Origin: Eulemur rufifrons
Lineage: Eukaryota > Chordata > Mammalia > Primates > Lemuridae
NCBI RefSeq assembly: GCF_041146395.1
Contig: NC_091006.1
Location: 8,624,001-8,688,000 of the forward strand
Length of the DNA: 64,000 bases
Reading direction: 5' to 3'
A program made the translations under genes and the position numbers. Below the pieces are notes generated by a model that was given only the letters and a program-made list of their open reading frames with translations, made no database searches and had not been told where the DNA came from. This document shows, piece by piece, positions 48,017 to 60,439 of the stretch (its first letter is position 1; each line of letters opens with the position of its first letter).

Positions 48017-48099
48017 TATCTTCTGTTGCTTCCACAACGAACATGCGTCGCACCACTTGTTTGTAATTGCAAGAAGTGGGCTAATGAACACTGCTCCCT
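48017..48099. repeat. Dispersed duplicate, copy 1
   Basis: Aligns to 48686-48768 over about 80 bp with roughly 80% identity by eye (shared ttgcttcYacaaYgaacatgYgtc and aatgaacactgc-type ends). It carries several CpGs where the partner mostly has TpG/CpA. Confidence 0.6.
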
Positions 48100-48229
48100 G
48101 AGTGGGGCCAGGGATGGACCCAGTACCCACGCCACTCTCAGCTCCCCTCAGACCATGCCTTAGCTCTTCACACGTGTGAGAATCTTCACACCTGAGCCTC
48201 GATGTCCTCATCTATTAACTGGGAATAAT

Positions 48230-48490
48230 TATCACCGGGAGGGAAAGCCAGAAAACAACCCGGATGTCCTATGGTTGGGCACTGGCCCAATAAATGAGGT
48301 TTGGCAGCCATACCAAGGAGAACTGTGCAGTTGTAGAAAACATGCTTGAAATAAATTCACTGACAAGTGAGCAATGTTCATAATCTGCTGTTAGGAAGGA
48401 AAAAAGGCAAGTTGTAAACAACTACATAGCATATGATCTCATTTTTATAAAACACACACACGCACACTTTCTTTTCCCCCAAAAAAAGGT
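48230..48490 (+). repeat. LINE-1 3' segment
   Basis: L1-type sequence: aacaacccggatgtcctatggttgggcac, ctgtgcagttgtagaaaacatgc, agcatatgatctcatttttataaaac. Confidence 0.7.
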
Positions 48491-48685
48491 TTGGAGCAGA
48501 AATCAGAATTCTGAGTTTGGGTTCCAGGCATCTGAATTTTCATAAGTTCTTCAGGTAAATTCAGAGGCTCACTCCCCTTTGAGAAAAAGCTTTCTAGAAG
48601 GATAGACATTAAGAAGTTAAAAGGATGTTTGGGTTTGTTTAACTAGATTTTCATGGTAGTTTTTTCTCATCTCTTTGAATATCTG

Positions 48686-48768
48686 TATTTTCTATTGCTT
48701 CTACAATGAACATGTGTCACACCATTTGCCTGTCATTGCGAGACGCGGGGCTAAGGAACACTGCCCCG
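48686..48768. repeat. Dispersed duplicate, copy 2
   Basis: Partner of 48017-48099. The pair brackets the L1 segment at 48230-48490. Confidence 0.6.
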
Positions 48769-49299
48769 GCTGCACTGTGGCTAAGCGCTCAGTGGACACA
48801 CGAGGAGTGCTGTTTCTCTGCCCCCTCTCCCTTTCCCAGCCAGGTTTGTCTTACATCCAAACCCAGCAGAGTTCCGGGCCCTCAAGAATGTGAATGAGGA
48901 AAAAAAAAAAAAAAGAATGTGAATGAATTTCAAGTCTGTTGAATAGAGAAGAGCTTGCTCCTCTGGTTTCTCTCTCAATAGAGTGAACAGGGTAGGAGCA
49001 AGCCAAATAATGTCCCCTATACCCTCTTCAGGAAACTGGCTGAAGGGTTACAGATGGGAGGAGCTACTGGAGGGAAAGCCAGGACCCAGAGGGAGGGAAG
49101 AGATTTTCCCAGAGTTACTCAGCTGGTTATGACAGAATTGGGACCAGAAGCTGGGGCTCCAGGCTCCAGGCTTCCAGCTCCTGGGTCGTCCCATCCCACT
49201 ACTGGCAGGGGGAAAACTGCAAGAGCAAGTGTGCAGGCAGGCTATTGAGAGAATGTGCACTTCTGCGGGGCGGAAGAGCGTGGCGGGTAACACTGGGAG

Positions 49300-49490
49300 T
49301 GCTGCTTCCTCCCTGGTGTGGCCCTGGGCAGGTCGTTCATCTCTCTGAGCCTCAGTTTGCTCAAACATAGCATGAAGATAATAATGACACCTGCCTCCCA
49401 GTGCTGGTGTGAGAAACCGACAAGCCCACGCTTATCAGGAACTTGGCAGAGGGTCTGACACACAAAAAAGGGGCAAGTGAGCGGCAGAAA
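49300..49490 (+). repeat. MIR SINE
   Basis: Sense MIR: ctggtgtggccctgggcaggtcg, ctgagcctcagtttgctcaaacatagc, then cttatcaggaacttggcagaggg. Confidence 0.75.
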
Positions 49491-50579
49491 TGATATTACC
49501 ATCCTCAGTCACAAGTGCTGTGGGGAGAAGGGAAGGCAGTGGGGGGCGGGGGTGGGGTGGGGAGAAGGTACATGTTGGTAACCTGAGCAAATGGACAAAG
49601 GTAATGAAGACGCCCGGCTAAATATGTTCCTTTGTTCATTCATTCACTCATTCATTCAGTAAGCATTTCCTGAGGCCAATTCTAGGCCAGCCCTTGTGCT
49701 GGGCCCTGCCATCCAGATATGAACAATGAAAGCTCCCACTGGGTTGGTAAAAGGGAATTAGGGATGGCTGGGGCTGGTCCCTTGTCTCTGAGAGTTGCTG
49801 CCTCAATGGCCCCCAAACCGTCCCTTGGGGCTTCTGCTGAAAAGCGCTGAGTAGAGGAGCACAAACCCCCCACCGTCTGAGCGGTGTGGCACCTTAGGTG
49901 TGTGTGTGCACACTGGAATAGTAAGCTCTGTGCGGATGGGTTATGTTCACCTTTGTAATTCACAGGCCCGACGCTCTAGGGACACTCCATGCTCAGGGTT
50001 TTTTGTTGTTTTTTTTTTTTTTTCCTCCATTTTTTTAATGAAAAAAAAAGTTCAAAGCATGTAGCACAATGCCTACCACCTGGCAGGTACTCAATAAATA
50101 GCAGCTATTATTAGCGTCATCATCACACGTGCCACCGTGCCACCGCTCTTCATCCCCACAAAAACCTCATTTTGCCGACGAGGAAACTCAAGGCTTGAAA
50201 GGAGTGCTGTGACTAGAAGCCGGGTGTGTCCCTCCTCCTTTGTGTCTGGGGGCAGGGCCGTCATGGTATACGCTGAGGTGAAGGAGGGGAGGGGCAGCTG
50301 TGTGCACTGGGGGTTAGTGGAGGGGACAATCAGGGTAAGGGTGAGTTGGCTGGAGCCAAGGGGGCAGACAGAGGTGCAGGAGGGGGGCAGACAGGCCCAG
50401 GATGGCGGCTTTGGAATCTGGCCGCTTTGAGGCTCAGGCTGGAAGGGGACTGACTTGCCGATGTCCTTCTACAGTGCTGGTAAGTGCAGCCCCTGGAAGG
50501 TGAGCTCTCCCCAGCCTTGTCTGACACAGCAGATATCCACCTCCAGCATTATACTGGGCAAGTAGGATGACAGGGGATC

Positions 50580-51050
50580 TGCTCTAGTTCATTTGACCAA
50601 CATCCACAGAGCACTTAACTGCGTGCTGGGCGCTGTGCTATACACTGGGGATACACGCAGCCGTGAACAAGGAAAAGTCCCTGCCCTCATGGCACTGACC
50701 TTCTAGTTTGGGAAGAGATATAACAGACAGGAAAGTATACTTAAGAGCTAAGAAGGAATATAAAGCAGGTAGGGAGTAGCTTACAAGATGTTATTTTAGA
50801 CTAAGTGGCCAGGAAAAGACCTGTTGGGGCAGGTGGGTTTTGAGCAGCGGCCGAAATGAAGTATGGAGGTAAGAGCCTTCCTGGCAAACGAAGCAGCAAG
50901 TGCAAAGGCCCTGAGTTGGGAACAAGGTTAAAGGGACAGCAAGAAGGCGGGAGTACTCGGCTTGAACTTCTGCAGCCAGGAAGAAAGGAGGAAAAGTTGA
51001 ATAGGCAGACAGGGGCCAGCTCATGTAGGGCTTTGTAGGCCAAGAAAGAT
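50580..51050 (-). repeat. LINE-2 fragment, antisense
   Basis: Reverse L2: ggaaaagtccctgccctcatggcactgaccttctag, gcaagtgcaaaggccctgagttgggaac, catgtagggctttgtaggccaag. Confidence 0.85.
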
Positions 51051-51051
51051 T

Positions 51052-51140
51052 TTCTTTTTCCCTTTGTTTCTTTCCTTTCCTTTCTTTTCTTTCTTTCTTC
51101 TCTTTCTTTTTTCTTTTTCTTTCTTTTTTTTTTTTTTTTT
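51052..51140. repeat. (TTTC)n / T-rich tract
   Basis: An imperfect TTTC array merges into the T-tail of the adjacent inverted Alu and is best explained as an expanded Alu tail. Confidence 0.9.
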
Positions 51141-51287
51141 GGCAAGCTTTTGCTCTGTTGCCCAGGCTGGAGTGCAGTGGCACAATCATAGCACACTGCA
51201 GCATCAAATTCCTAGGCTCAGGTGATCCTCCTGCCTCAGCCTCCCAGGGAGCTAGGACTATAGGCATTCACCCCTGTGCCCCTTCAA
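51141..51287 (-). repeat. Alu monomer, inverted
   Basis: The run gctctgttgcccaggctggagtgcagtggcacaatcatagc followed by ctcagcctcccagggagctagg; one arm only. Confidence 0.9.
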
Positions 51288-51356
51288 AGTGTGATAGGTG
51301 GAATGACAGGCTCTCACGGTGGCAAGTGAGGGTTGATCTCACCTTCAAAAACCAGG

Positions 51357-51500
51357 CTAACTGAGTGTGGTGGCTTGAGCCTACAGTCCCAGCTACTTAG
51401 GAGGCAGAGGCAGGAGGATCATTTGAGCCCAGGAGTTCAAGACCAGCCTGGACAACGCAGTGAGACCTGGTCTCTTAAAAAAAGAGAGAGAGAGAGAAAA
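51357..51500 (+). repeat. Alu monomer (FLAM-like)
   Basis: The run gtgtggtggcttgagcctacagtcccagctacttagg followed by gttcaagaccagcctggacaac, ending in an A/GA tail (gagagagagag). Confidence 0.85.
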
Positions 51501-51959
51501 TCTAAGCTCCAGCCTCGCTCCTTCTCCATACATCCTATAGGGCCATTCTCCAAGAACAAGCCCAAGAAGCCTTTGATAAGCCTTTGGAGTCCCTTGACAG
51601 GGCTTTTTCAGGGTCAACTTCCCCAGACTGGGGACTCCTCCGGAACAGAGTAGGCTCTCACTCATCTGTGTGCCCTGGCACCCAGCTCAGGCCTGGCCAC
51701 GGGAGGCCTCAGAAATTGGTAGTGTCAATAGTCACTAAGGGGGACTCTAACCCCTGGCCCCCATCCCCCAGCAATTCTCTATGTGGGGACAAGCCATATC
51801 TTGTCCAACTCTGCCCAGTGGCCAAGAGATGGGGCTGGGCACAAGGCAGAGGCAGTCTACCACCCCCCTCAAGAGGCCCTATCCCGGGTTCCCAGGCTAG
51901 AGAGGGAAGAGAGACTAGACTTAGTACCCAGCTCACACACCCTGTCTAGTCCCTCCTCA

Positions 51960-52745
51960 AAACTGTTTTGTGGTTACACGGTGTGCCCAGAATAAATCCA
52001 GAACCTCATGGCCCTTCCCAATCACGTCAAGCCCCCCACCACCCCTGATGGTCCAGCGACCCTGGGCCTTGCATGGCTGTTGGGGATAGTCCACACTTGT
52101 TCACATCTCCGCGCCTTTGCCCAGGCAAGTGCCTCCATTATTAAGTCCTCTGCCTTCCCTCTTCCTCTGCACCCTACTCTCCCCCTCCACATCCCCTCCT
52201 TGGCGAAGACTCCTGGACTCCCCCCTCAGTGCTGCCCCACTCCATGCTCTGTGCATCCCCATCAGAGCCCAGAACCTGGGCCCCAGCCCCATTTCCCACC
52301 TAGGGACATGCTGGAGGAATTTTCTAAAGGGACAGTGGCAGCACAGCAGGGTGGGGGTGGGGCATCTGAGCCCTGCATTATTTATGCCTATGTGGCCTGG
52401 TTGAGTTTCAGGAGGGATATGTGTACACATTTAGAACTGCATGTTGTGTCTAACACTCAGCTTAAATGTCACTTCCTCGGAGGTGTTACACCTGACCCGC
52501 CAATCTAAACCAGGTTCTCCCTGATCCCCTCCCACAGCCCTGTTCCTCTCTGTCCCAGATGTTATCTCTATTTATAACTGACCATACACTAAGGTCCCAG
52601 CAGTGCTGGTCTTGTGGGCTAGGAGCTCTCAGAGAGCAAAGCCCAGGTCTGTCTCGCAAGCCCATTGTGTCCCCAGCTTCTGAGACGGGGCCTGGCACAT
52701 GTAGGGGCTCAGTACCTGTGAGATGAGTTAAATAATTCAAGAACA
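51960..52745 (+). repeat. LINE-2 3' region
   Basis: Several L2 landmarks: cttgttcacatctccgcgcctttgccc, cacagccctgttcctctctgtcccag, gcccattgtgtccccagcttc and cctggcacatgtaggggctcag. Confidence 0.7.
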
Positions 52746-52789
52746 TTTTCAAACTTGAGCATCTACCCATTCTCATTTCGCTTTAAGGG

Positions 52790-53450
52790 TATGAGGCTAG
52801 ACTGGGGAATGTCTGTGTGTTCAGGGCGTGTCACTTTTGGTCACCACGTGTGGCTTCCTTGTGGGATCTCTGAAAGTGGCCTGTGTGGACCCATGGGCAT
52901 GTAGGCTGGGATGCCGCTACGTTTTACTATATTTGTATTTGTACATTTTCTGTTGAAAAAAAAATCTCCACATGAGGAACACCCTGGTGTTTTGGTATTT
53001 GTCTTGCCCTGCAATGTCTCAGTACATACACACCTGCACAGACATCTGGGTTTTCATACCTGCGTGTGAGTATATGCTTATCCTTGTTTCCAGACCTGGT
53101 GTGTCCATTTCAGCATCTCTGTAGACATGTACACAGATGTCTGAGTGGATCCATAGGCTTCAGTATCTATGAATTTTCTAAGAGAATCTCTGACCAAGAG
53201 TAGGGGTACCTGGGTCTCAGGACCCAGGAGTGCACATGTCTATCATGTGTTTCAGAATCTCCGTCTATTTCAGGATCATTGCATGCAAATGCATGCATAT
53301 CTATTTCAGTATCTGCCTGTGTATCTGTTCAAGACTTATGTGGCCTCTGTAGTTTGGAGAGAGAGAGAGAGTGTGTGTGTGTGTCTGTGTCTGTGTGTGT
53401 GTGCACGCACGTGTGTGCGTGCGCTCATATCTGGGGTGATATGGACACGT
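52790..53450. repeat. GT-rich tract with (GA)n(GT)n core
   Basis: Degenerate GT-rich sequence contains (GA)7 then (GT)n at about 53358-53404 and GCACGCACGTGTGTGCGTGCGC nearby. Alternating purine-pyrimidine runs of this type can adopt Z-DNA. Confidence 0.75.
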
Positions 53451-53879
53451 GTATACCTGTGTGTCTTTCTTTCCCTGGCTGCTGCTGCCTTCCCAGTCTG
53501 GATGAGAACCTTTTCTCTATCTCTCTCTTCCCTCACATGCACACCCCCATGCTCATATGTGCCTGCCGATGGGGAGGGGGCCGGGGTGTCAGCGAGCTCC
53601 TGTGTCACAAGGTTAATTTCTCCGCAGCCAGGCAGGCTGGGCCCTGAGGGGAGTGGTGGGGGAGGGGCTGGTCCCCACAGCCCCTCTGATAAATATGTAT
53701 TTGGGGCTGCTGTGCTCAAAGGTCATGGGGGAGAAGGAGGAGGAGGGGTGGTCTGCACTGTGCCGTGTTGCTGGGTCCCAGCCGGGCTCAGCATGGTTTA
53801 TGTGACCCCCTCCAGAAGGATGCTGAGATTCAGGGAGATGCCCCTGAATCCCAGTCTGGCCCACTCCACCCACAGCCAT

Positions 53880-54420
53880 GCTCAGAGGGAGATGCTGTTG
53901 TGGACACACAGATATTCAAACTCCGGAGCAGGCAAACACACAAGCCCATGGCTGCCGATACCTAGATACAGGCTCACATGGATGCACAAAGACAGCCTCG
54001 TGGGCCCCCAGATGCATGGACAGCTGAGAGTCCAGAGCCAGCCCCTTCCTCTCTCCCCCACCCCACCCTTCACCCCAGTGCCAAAAATACATATATATAC
54101 AAACACTCAAGAGTGCGTAGCATCTCACAATAAGAAAGGTCCCTATACATTCGATACACATACACGCATAAAGACACACACAGACACAAAAACGCAGAGT
54201 CCAACGAGAAAGGTCCCTGAACACTTTGTGGGTGGGCATGTACACATATACACACAAGCAAACACACACACAAAGACACACACATGGACGCACACCAAGA
54301 GTCCTGAAGACACAAAGTTCTACGGTGGACACTGACAACTGCAGATAAACGTACAAATACACATGCACACAAACGTGAACACTCACACTTACAAAGACCC
54401 CAAGACATGCACACCAGGCA
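53880..54420. repeat. CA-rich degenerate tract
   Basis: ACACACACAGACACAAA-type motifs with a repeated block (gagaaaggtccct / taagaaaggtccct at about 54132 and 54210). The 388-codon frame over this region is an artefact. Confidence 0.7.
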
Positions 54421-54539
54421 GGATGCATGGTGGAGCAGGCTGGGAAACCCACCCTGCTGCAACATAAACCGCTCTGGCCCTTTCCCCACTGAGGCGAGAA
54501 TGGCTGCCTGGTCTCTGGTCCGTGGCCCCCCAGCCAGCT

Positions 54540-54720
54540 TCAGCCAAATGCGCCATCATTTGTCCAGCTCTGAGTCACATCAATTGTCGAGCCTCCCCTC
54601 CTCGCTGACCAGCCATCTCGGCCATCGGCGGCCTCGGCCATTAGCCGGCTCCTGCCTCTGGCCTGCATTTGTTGAATCTCCCTTACCTGGCAGAACCGTC
54701 CGGACCAATGGAGCCCTTTT
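54540..54720. promoter_or_regulatory. Candidate conserved element F with GCCAT cluster
   Basis: Repeat-free DNA contains four GCCAT (YY1-core) motifs at 54552, 54612, 54621 and 54637, a CATCAATTG string and CpG-rich linkers, then gcctgcatttgttgaatctccc. Low repeat content and clustering suggest a regulatory element; this is inference. Confidence 0.45.
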
Positions 54721-54929
54721 GGGGTCTGCCTGACCCTTTCCTCAAGAGAGTCCGATGTACCCTGTTGTGTGACCCTCAGCCCATGCCTCAGGGCGTCCCC
54801 CCCCCCCCCCAGCACTCTGCTCAGGCTGTCATTCTTCAATGACCGCTGGCCACAGTGGTTCTGGTGGATCTCGGGGCTGTGTGTTTGAGTGTGTGTAGAA
54901 GTCTGCTGGTAGGTATGTGTGTATGGGTG

Positions 54930-55085
54930 GTGGGATGGCTGTAGCTGTGCTTTAAGTCAAAAGGAGCGTGTGTATGCGTGTGTGAATAAGGGGTTAGGAT
55001 GTCAGCGGCTGTGCTTAAAGTCAAAGAGTGCCTGAGTGTACGGTTGTGCATGTGGGGAGAAGGTATGTCAGGGGCTGTGCTTCCT
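54930..55085. repeat. Short tandem array, ~65-bp unit
   Basis: Three copies of a block centred on GGCTGTGCTT, the first two followed by AAGTCAAA, start near 54943, 55007 and 55073, each preceded by a GGATGKC/GGTATGTC string. Confidence 0.7.
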
Positions 55086-55614
55086 GTGTGTGTGTGTGCA
55101 TGTGTGCATGTTTTAATGCAGGAGTGACTAGGTGTATAGGTCTGGGCTTGGTGCAGGGGGCCATGAGGGGCCGTTTCTGCCTTGGCACGAGGGACAGTGC
55201 AGTACAGGCGTCTGTTTCTCAAGCAGTTGTGAGCAAGTGAAAAGTGTGCCTCTCAGACTCCGTTGCCTGTGTTTGTGAAAGTGACAGATGCTGCCTCCCT
55301 GCCTCACTGCGGCGGATTAAGTCTGTGAATGCCACATGAGTCCGCACCCGGGCGGGGGAGGGTCCCAGTCTGCTTCTCCACTCGTGTGTGTGGCCCACAG
55401 CCCTGTACATCATAGGATCCTGGGGGTGAGGACTAAAGTACCCCCTTGTTGGTTTCTGTGGGCGATGCCAGGATGAAGTTCCCTGCATATGAGTGCACAC
55501 AAATACACTCATGCTCACACTCTAGTCCATGTTGTCCAAGGCACATTGTTGTAAGATGTACGTGTGTGCGCGCATGTGTGTGCAATTGCATACATGATAG
55601 CTCTCTGCTGCCGG

Positions 55615-55990
55615 CCAAATCAAGTCTAAACTTCTCAAAGCAGCAGCTGAGCCTCCATAGATGGGACCTTGCAATACCTCTGCCTTAGGGCCATGCTGCC
55701 AACCTGGGCTGCTTCCTCCCTATTTCCCTAGCCATCTTTACACCTTCCCACCACCCTCTTCCTCAATGCCTGAGCATCCTCAAAGACCCACCTCCCTATC
55801 CAAACACATGCCTTCCTCTTTCTCCAGATTCTAAATGAGCTGGAAGCTCCCTTTGTGCTCACAGTCCCGGCACCCAGAATGTTGACTAAGGCTGGGACTG
55901 GTTGTGCTTCAGAGGCCAGGCCTGAGTTGGTCCATGGGTGGTGCCTAACAATCATTTTCAGGTAAGGAGTAATCATGCTACCATTGCCTG
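55615..55990 (+). repeat. LINE-2 3' fragment
   Basis: Landmarks: gccaaatcaagtctaaacttctc, cctccatagatgggaccttgcaatacctctgcc, and gtcccggcacccagaatg. Confidence 0.6.
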
Positions 55991-58900
55991 ATTACTGCAG
56001 GGAACATCAGGGAACTTACTGGACTTTATTTGTTCAGTGATTCATGCCACTCGATAAGTACCTATTGAATGCAAGGATCCTGTATGTGGGGCTACCGTCT
56101 TCAGCCTCCTTCCCAATGTGTGAGAGCTGGGAAAGCTGCCTCCCCGAGGATCCAACAAAGTTGGGGTGGTGGGTGAGGTAAGGTGCACCTGCCTCCTGAG
56201 GCCACTATGTACATCTGGGAAGATGACACTGGGCTCACCAGAAGCGGCTGAGGAGCCGTAAACTCATCCCTACCCCTGTCTTTGAACAGGCCCAGCCCCA
56301 AACCCTCATGGACAGAGCAGGCTCAACCATGCTCATTTGCCAGCTTTCTCTTCAGGATACAAAGTGAGACCCAGGTCCTCGAAGCCCACGCTGAGCCACA
56401 TAAGGCATCCATCCACCTGACAGGTCCTGGGAGACAGGTCTGTGGATGGACGTCTCAGGGGGCAGGGAGGAAGTCGGGGAAAGGGGAAAACCAGTGAAAG
56501 GAAACGTCACTGGGACAGCTAACAGGAGAGGAACAGACTTCTCTCGGGGCGAACAAAGCTCAGTACCAGGAGTACAAAGGCGTTGGTTCTAGTGCCAGCT
56601 CAGTTGCCAACAGGCTGAGCAAATGATGTGGGCCTCAGAATCCTCATCTGTGAAAGGGGCACCATCAGGGCTGCCGTAAGAGCTGGGGAAGTAAAAGGGG
56701 TGTCTCGTCATTATTATTATTAGATCAGGAGGTGTTAGACTCAAGGGAAAAATGGTGAGTGATGTATATTTAGAAGGAAGAATATACCCTGGTCTGTGGA
56801 GACTCCAAACCCACTCTCTCTTTTAACAATCCTTCACACTGGATTTCTCAACCATCTCTATCCTGAAAAATCCTGGAAATTAACCAGCACATGCCAGAAA
56901 GGGAAACTGCTCCCTTTGCCCCATTGATATACAAACAGCCCTTGGCGTGGCCATCTGCCCACCTGCCTGCCACAGGTCATGCCTCCACATATTCTGATTA
57001 TGCACCAGGGCTATGGAAATATCTACTCAGTGGGGTGCTAGGGTTGGAGACCCTTGCTTAGCTGTCACATTGGTTGGGGAAGAGATTTTGGCCTATGGGT
57101 CCCGCATGCAAGAAGGGAGTATGCATGAACCAGAGTGTAAGTGGCCTGGAGTGGCCACTGATGGACCCACTGGAAAAAAAATCTGGCTGACATGCTGTCT
57201 GGGATGTACATGCTAATAACCTTTATCACACACACAGCACGGGTGCAGATGTGTACACACACACACACTCACAAATTATGACTGAATTCTTTCCTGACCA
57301 CAGCCCTGCCACAGACACCTTCCATTTTCCCTGCAAAGACTGGGAGAGGGAAGTGAGGGCAACCAAGGGCCCCAAGGATGGCACTACAACCTGCCAGAGG
57401 ACTGGCCAGCAGCCTCAGGGAGATGGGGGTCTGGACCTCTCCAACGGGCAAGGACGGGCCTCTGTCCAGCATTATCCATAAATCAGGAAGTAGATGCCGA
57501 GTTGCGTTACCAGCAACTGGAGATGCTGCCTGCGGCCCTGATCAGCTTCCCTCCAGGCCCCCCTGCCACCCCCTGACATGGGACGCTTTGTTACTACAGA
57601 AGGGCTTTCGTAGGCTGGCAGATTGCGAGGAGGGGGGATCTTTTCTTGTTTTGTTGTCTTGAACCCAGCTTCAAGGTTGCTGCGCAAGCATGCTGTCAAA
57701 CCCACCCATATGCCTGCGACCTCTGTGCACTCACACATCTCTCATCTCTCCACCCAGACCCTCCCTCACAAACCTATTCTCCCTCTTCCCCAGGATCCAC
57801 AGAGACCCCTCGCAATAACAATAATAATATCTCCATGTAGAAATGGTACTTTCACATATGTGACTCTCTTTAACGTGTACCTTCATGTGCACACATTATG
57901 TTCAGACCTGGGACCCAAACGTAGAGCCAACACTCCAAACATGCTGCGTATACAGAGTGTCACGTGCCCACCGCTGAAGCCAGACTTGGCACACAGTCCT
58001 GCACACGAGTGGACAGCTTCCATGAACAGAGCCAGAGAAGGCCTCCTGAATGCACACATAGCAAGTGTATACAGACATCAAGACGAGAGAGAGATCTGAT
58101 GCCCGCGCTGACTCCCTCTTGCTCGTGTATTACCCACAATGGGTACCCCCGTAACTGACCCCCCACAGAAAACACATGTCATGGTTCTACATCTTTGGCT
58201 CCTCAGTCTGCCAAGGCTCCCAAGCCCTGCACACATAGTTAGTCCTTCCTGATCATATCTCGCCACACACACGGGCCTTGTACACATGCATGCTGCTGCC
58301 ATGGTCTGACTCTGTACACACCAGCCCCCACTGCACACTGACTCTATACCCTCCCCTCGTACCCTGGGGGATAGGGGGACAAATCCGCCTGACAAGATGG
58401 CAAGAGACTAAAAGCTATGGAGTTAAGCAGCTGATTGGGTCTTTCTCTAAATCCAGGACCTGCTCCCCAACTCCACAGGCCCCAGGATGGAGAGAGAAAG
58501 TGGGTAGTGGTCAGCAGGCCAGAGGCTTTCTCTTGGGATGTTTCTCCTGTACTCAAAAGCTCCAAGGACTCTCTCAGATGGACCCCCCACCCCAATTTCC
58601 TTCCCTTTCACTTCCCGCTAGCCATCCATGTCATTTTCTTCTCTGTCCACACCCTTCCCTCTCAGTGGGGCTGAGTCCATAGCCAAGAGCCCTCACTTAA
58701 GATCTTCCCCTCCCCCTCCCTTAGCCTTGTGAGCATCCAACGGGACTTCTCTAGGCTCTAGGCGCTAGGAGGAAATAGGGGGTGGCGCTAAAACCCCCAG
58801 GGCAGACCCAGGCCCCCAGCTGGGAGGGAAAAAAGAAGGTAGAAATACATGAGGTTCAGAGTGGGGGTTCCTCTCTGGTGGGAAGTTAGGGGATTCCTGC

Positions 58901-59633
58901 CTTTGCATGGAGCCCGTCTCCTAGCATCCCGTTCAAGGCGAACGCTGCAAAAGTGATGAATAAATGAAACTGAGGGAGGGGACAGAAGGACCCGCAACAG
59001 GGGAAATGAGTGGCAGGGAGGGAAGAATGGAAGAAAAGGGAAAAGGAGGAAGTGAAAAAAGGGAGAAAAATAAAGGAAGTGGGTGTAGAGAAGGCAGGTA
59101 GAAAAAGAAAAATGGGGGGAGGGGGCGGTGGGAGAGAAAGAGATTTTATTGAGAGAAAGAGATAGAGAAACTGGAAAACAGGGAGAAAGAAAAACCAGTA
59201 CAGGAGATGGAGGAAAAAGAACAGAGAAAGGACACAAGAAGGGGAAGGAAAGAGAAGAGAGCAGAGAGGCAGCCGAGGGGGCTCCCCAAGTTGAGGACTT
59301 TGTCCAGAGAGCTGAGGGGCACACGGTGGCTCCCCAACATCACTCTGGGGCCCAGGAGCTCCGTTTTCCATCTCTCCTCCTGCCTGAGAGGCACCACCAC
59401 CTCTCCTGCGCCCCATCCCGGCTGCTTCCTCCACCCGTTTCCCACCCTTCCTGCCGTCCAAGGCACCCCGTCCTTTCTCTCGCCCCTCATTCCCACCCTC
59501 CAGCCCTTTCTCGGCCCCTGTCCCCTCTTACCTCTCCCCCCCATGCACCCCGCTTGCTTCGGAGCTTCAGACAGCATCACCAGCCAATATCCTCACCATC
59601 ATCACACTAAACCGGCCCCTACACCCCCAGGAA

Positions 59634-59668
<35 letters not shown>

Positions 59669-59900
59669 CAGGCGGAACCGCCACCAGCCCTGACCCCCTC
59701 TCGCCTCATTTTCTCCACAGTCGCCCCTTCCTCAAACGCAGGGTCAAAATGGGGGTCCCGCCCAGCCCTGGGAGCCTCTCGGACGCGCTGCAGCCAGCCA
59801 ACAGCGGTGCCACCTTCCCTCACTTCTCCGTTCTCGCTCCTTTTTGTGCTCAGTGGCCCTGGCTGCGATGTGTTTTATTTTCATTGTCTTTTTATTGGTA
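55991..59900. other. Non-coding DNA left of the distal CpG island, no gene
   Basis: A MIR-like piece is near 56580-56710. The rest is GC-rich unique DNA plus a purine-rich stretch at 58980-59290 and (GA)n at 59637-59664. A unique block near 57470-57610 may be conserved but has no clear motif. No coding exon is supportable. Confidence 0.5.
59637..59664. repeat. (GA)n microsatellite
   Basis: About fourteen uninterrupted GA units. Confidence 0.95.
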
Positions 59901-60439
59901 TTTTTTTTCTTTTTCTTTCCTTTATTTTTTGGCCTGGAAGCGGCAGCGACGAAGCGCCCGCTGCCTGTGCCTCCGCCAGCTCGGTGGCGTCCCGGCTCTT
60001 TCTCTGGTCTGCGCGCCTCTGCCTCGCTCCTTTCTCTTCTGCTGGGCTCTGCTCCGTCCTTTCGGCTCCGTCCTCAGCCAACTGCCCTCTTCTCTCCCCA
60101 CTGCCTCCCCTGCACGCCTGTCCTTCCCCATCCTTCTGCCCCTTTTCCCCTTTTTCTGTCCGTCTTCACCGCCTCTCCGTCCCTATTTCCTCCCATCCCT
60201 ATCCCCCCCACCTCTCCTCTGGCTCCCTCTCTGCCACCGACAGCAAGCCGACCCCCCTCGCCCCCAAATAATAAAAATACCCAGCCAGGGGGCAAAGCCC
60301 CGGCGCCAGGCGCCGGAGGGAGGCGAGAGGGCCGGGGCCGCGGCGGCGGCTGGCGGCTGGAGCGCGGTGCGGAGCGAGCGGCGCCCGCTCGGCTCCCGCC
60401 CGGAGAGCTCTCTGCAATAGGCCGAGCCGGCTGCATTAA

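Noticed and set aside
53169..54335. 388-codon plus-strand open frame
   Set aside because: It runs through GT-rich, GA and CA-rich tracts, has no domain, and its composition follows the simple repeats. No splice or promoter support.
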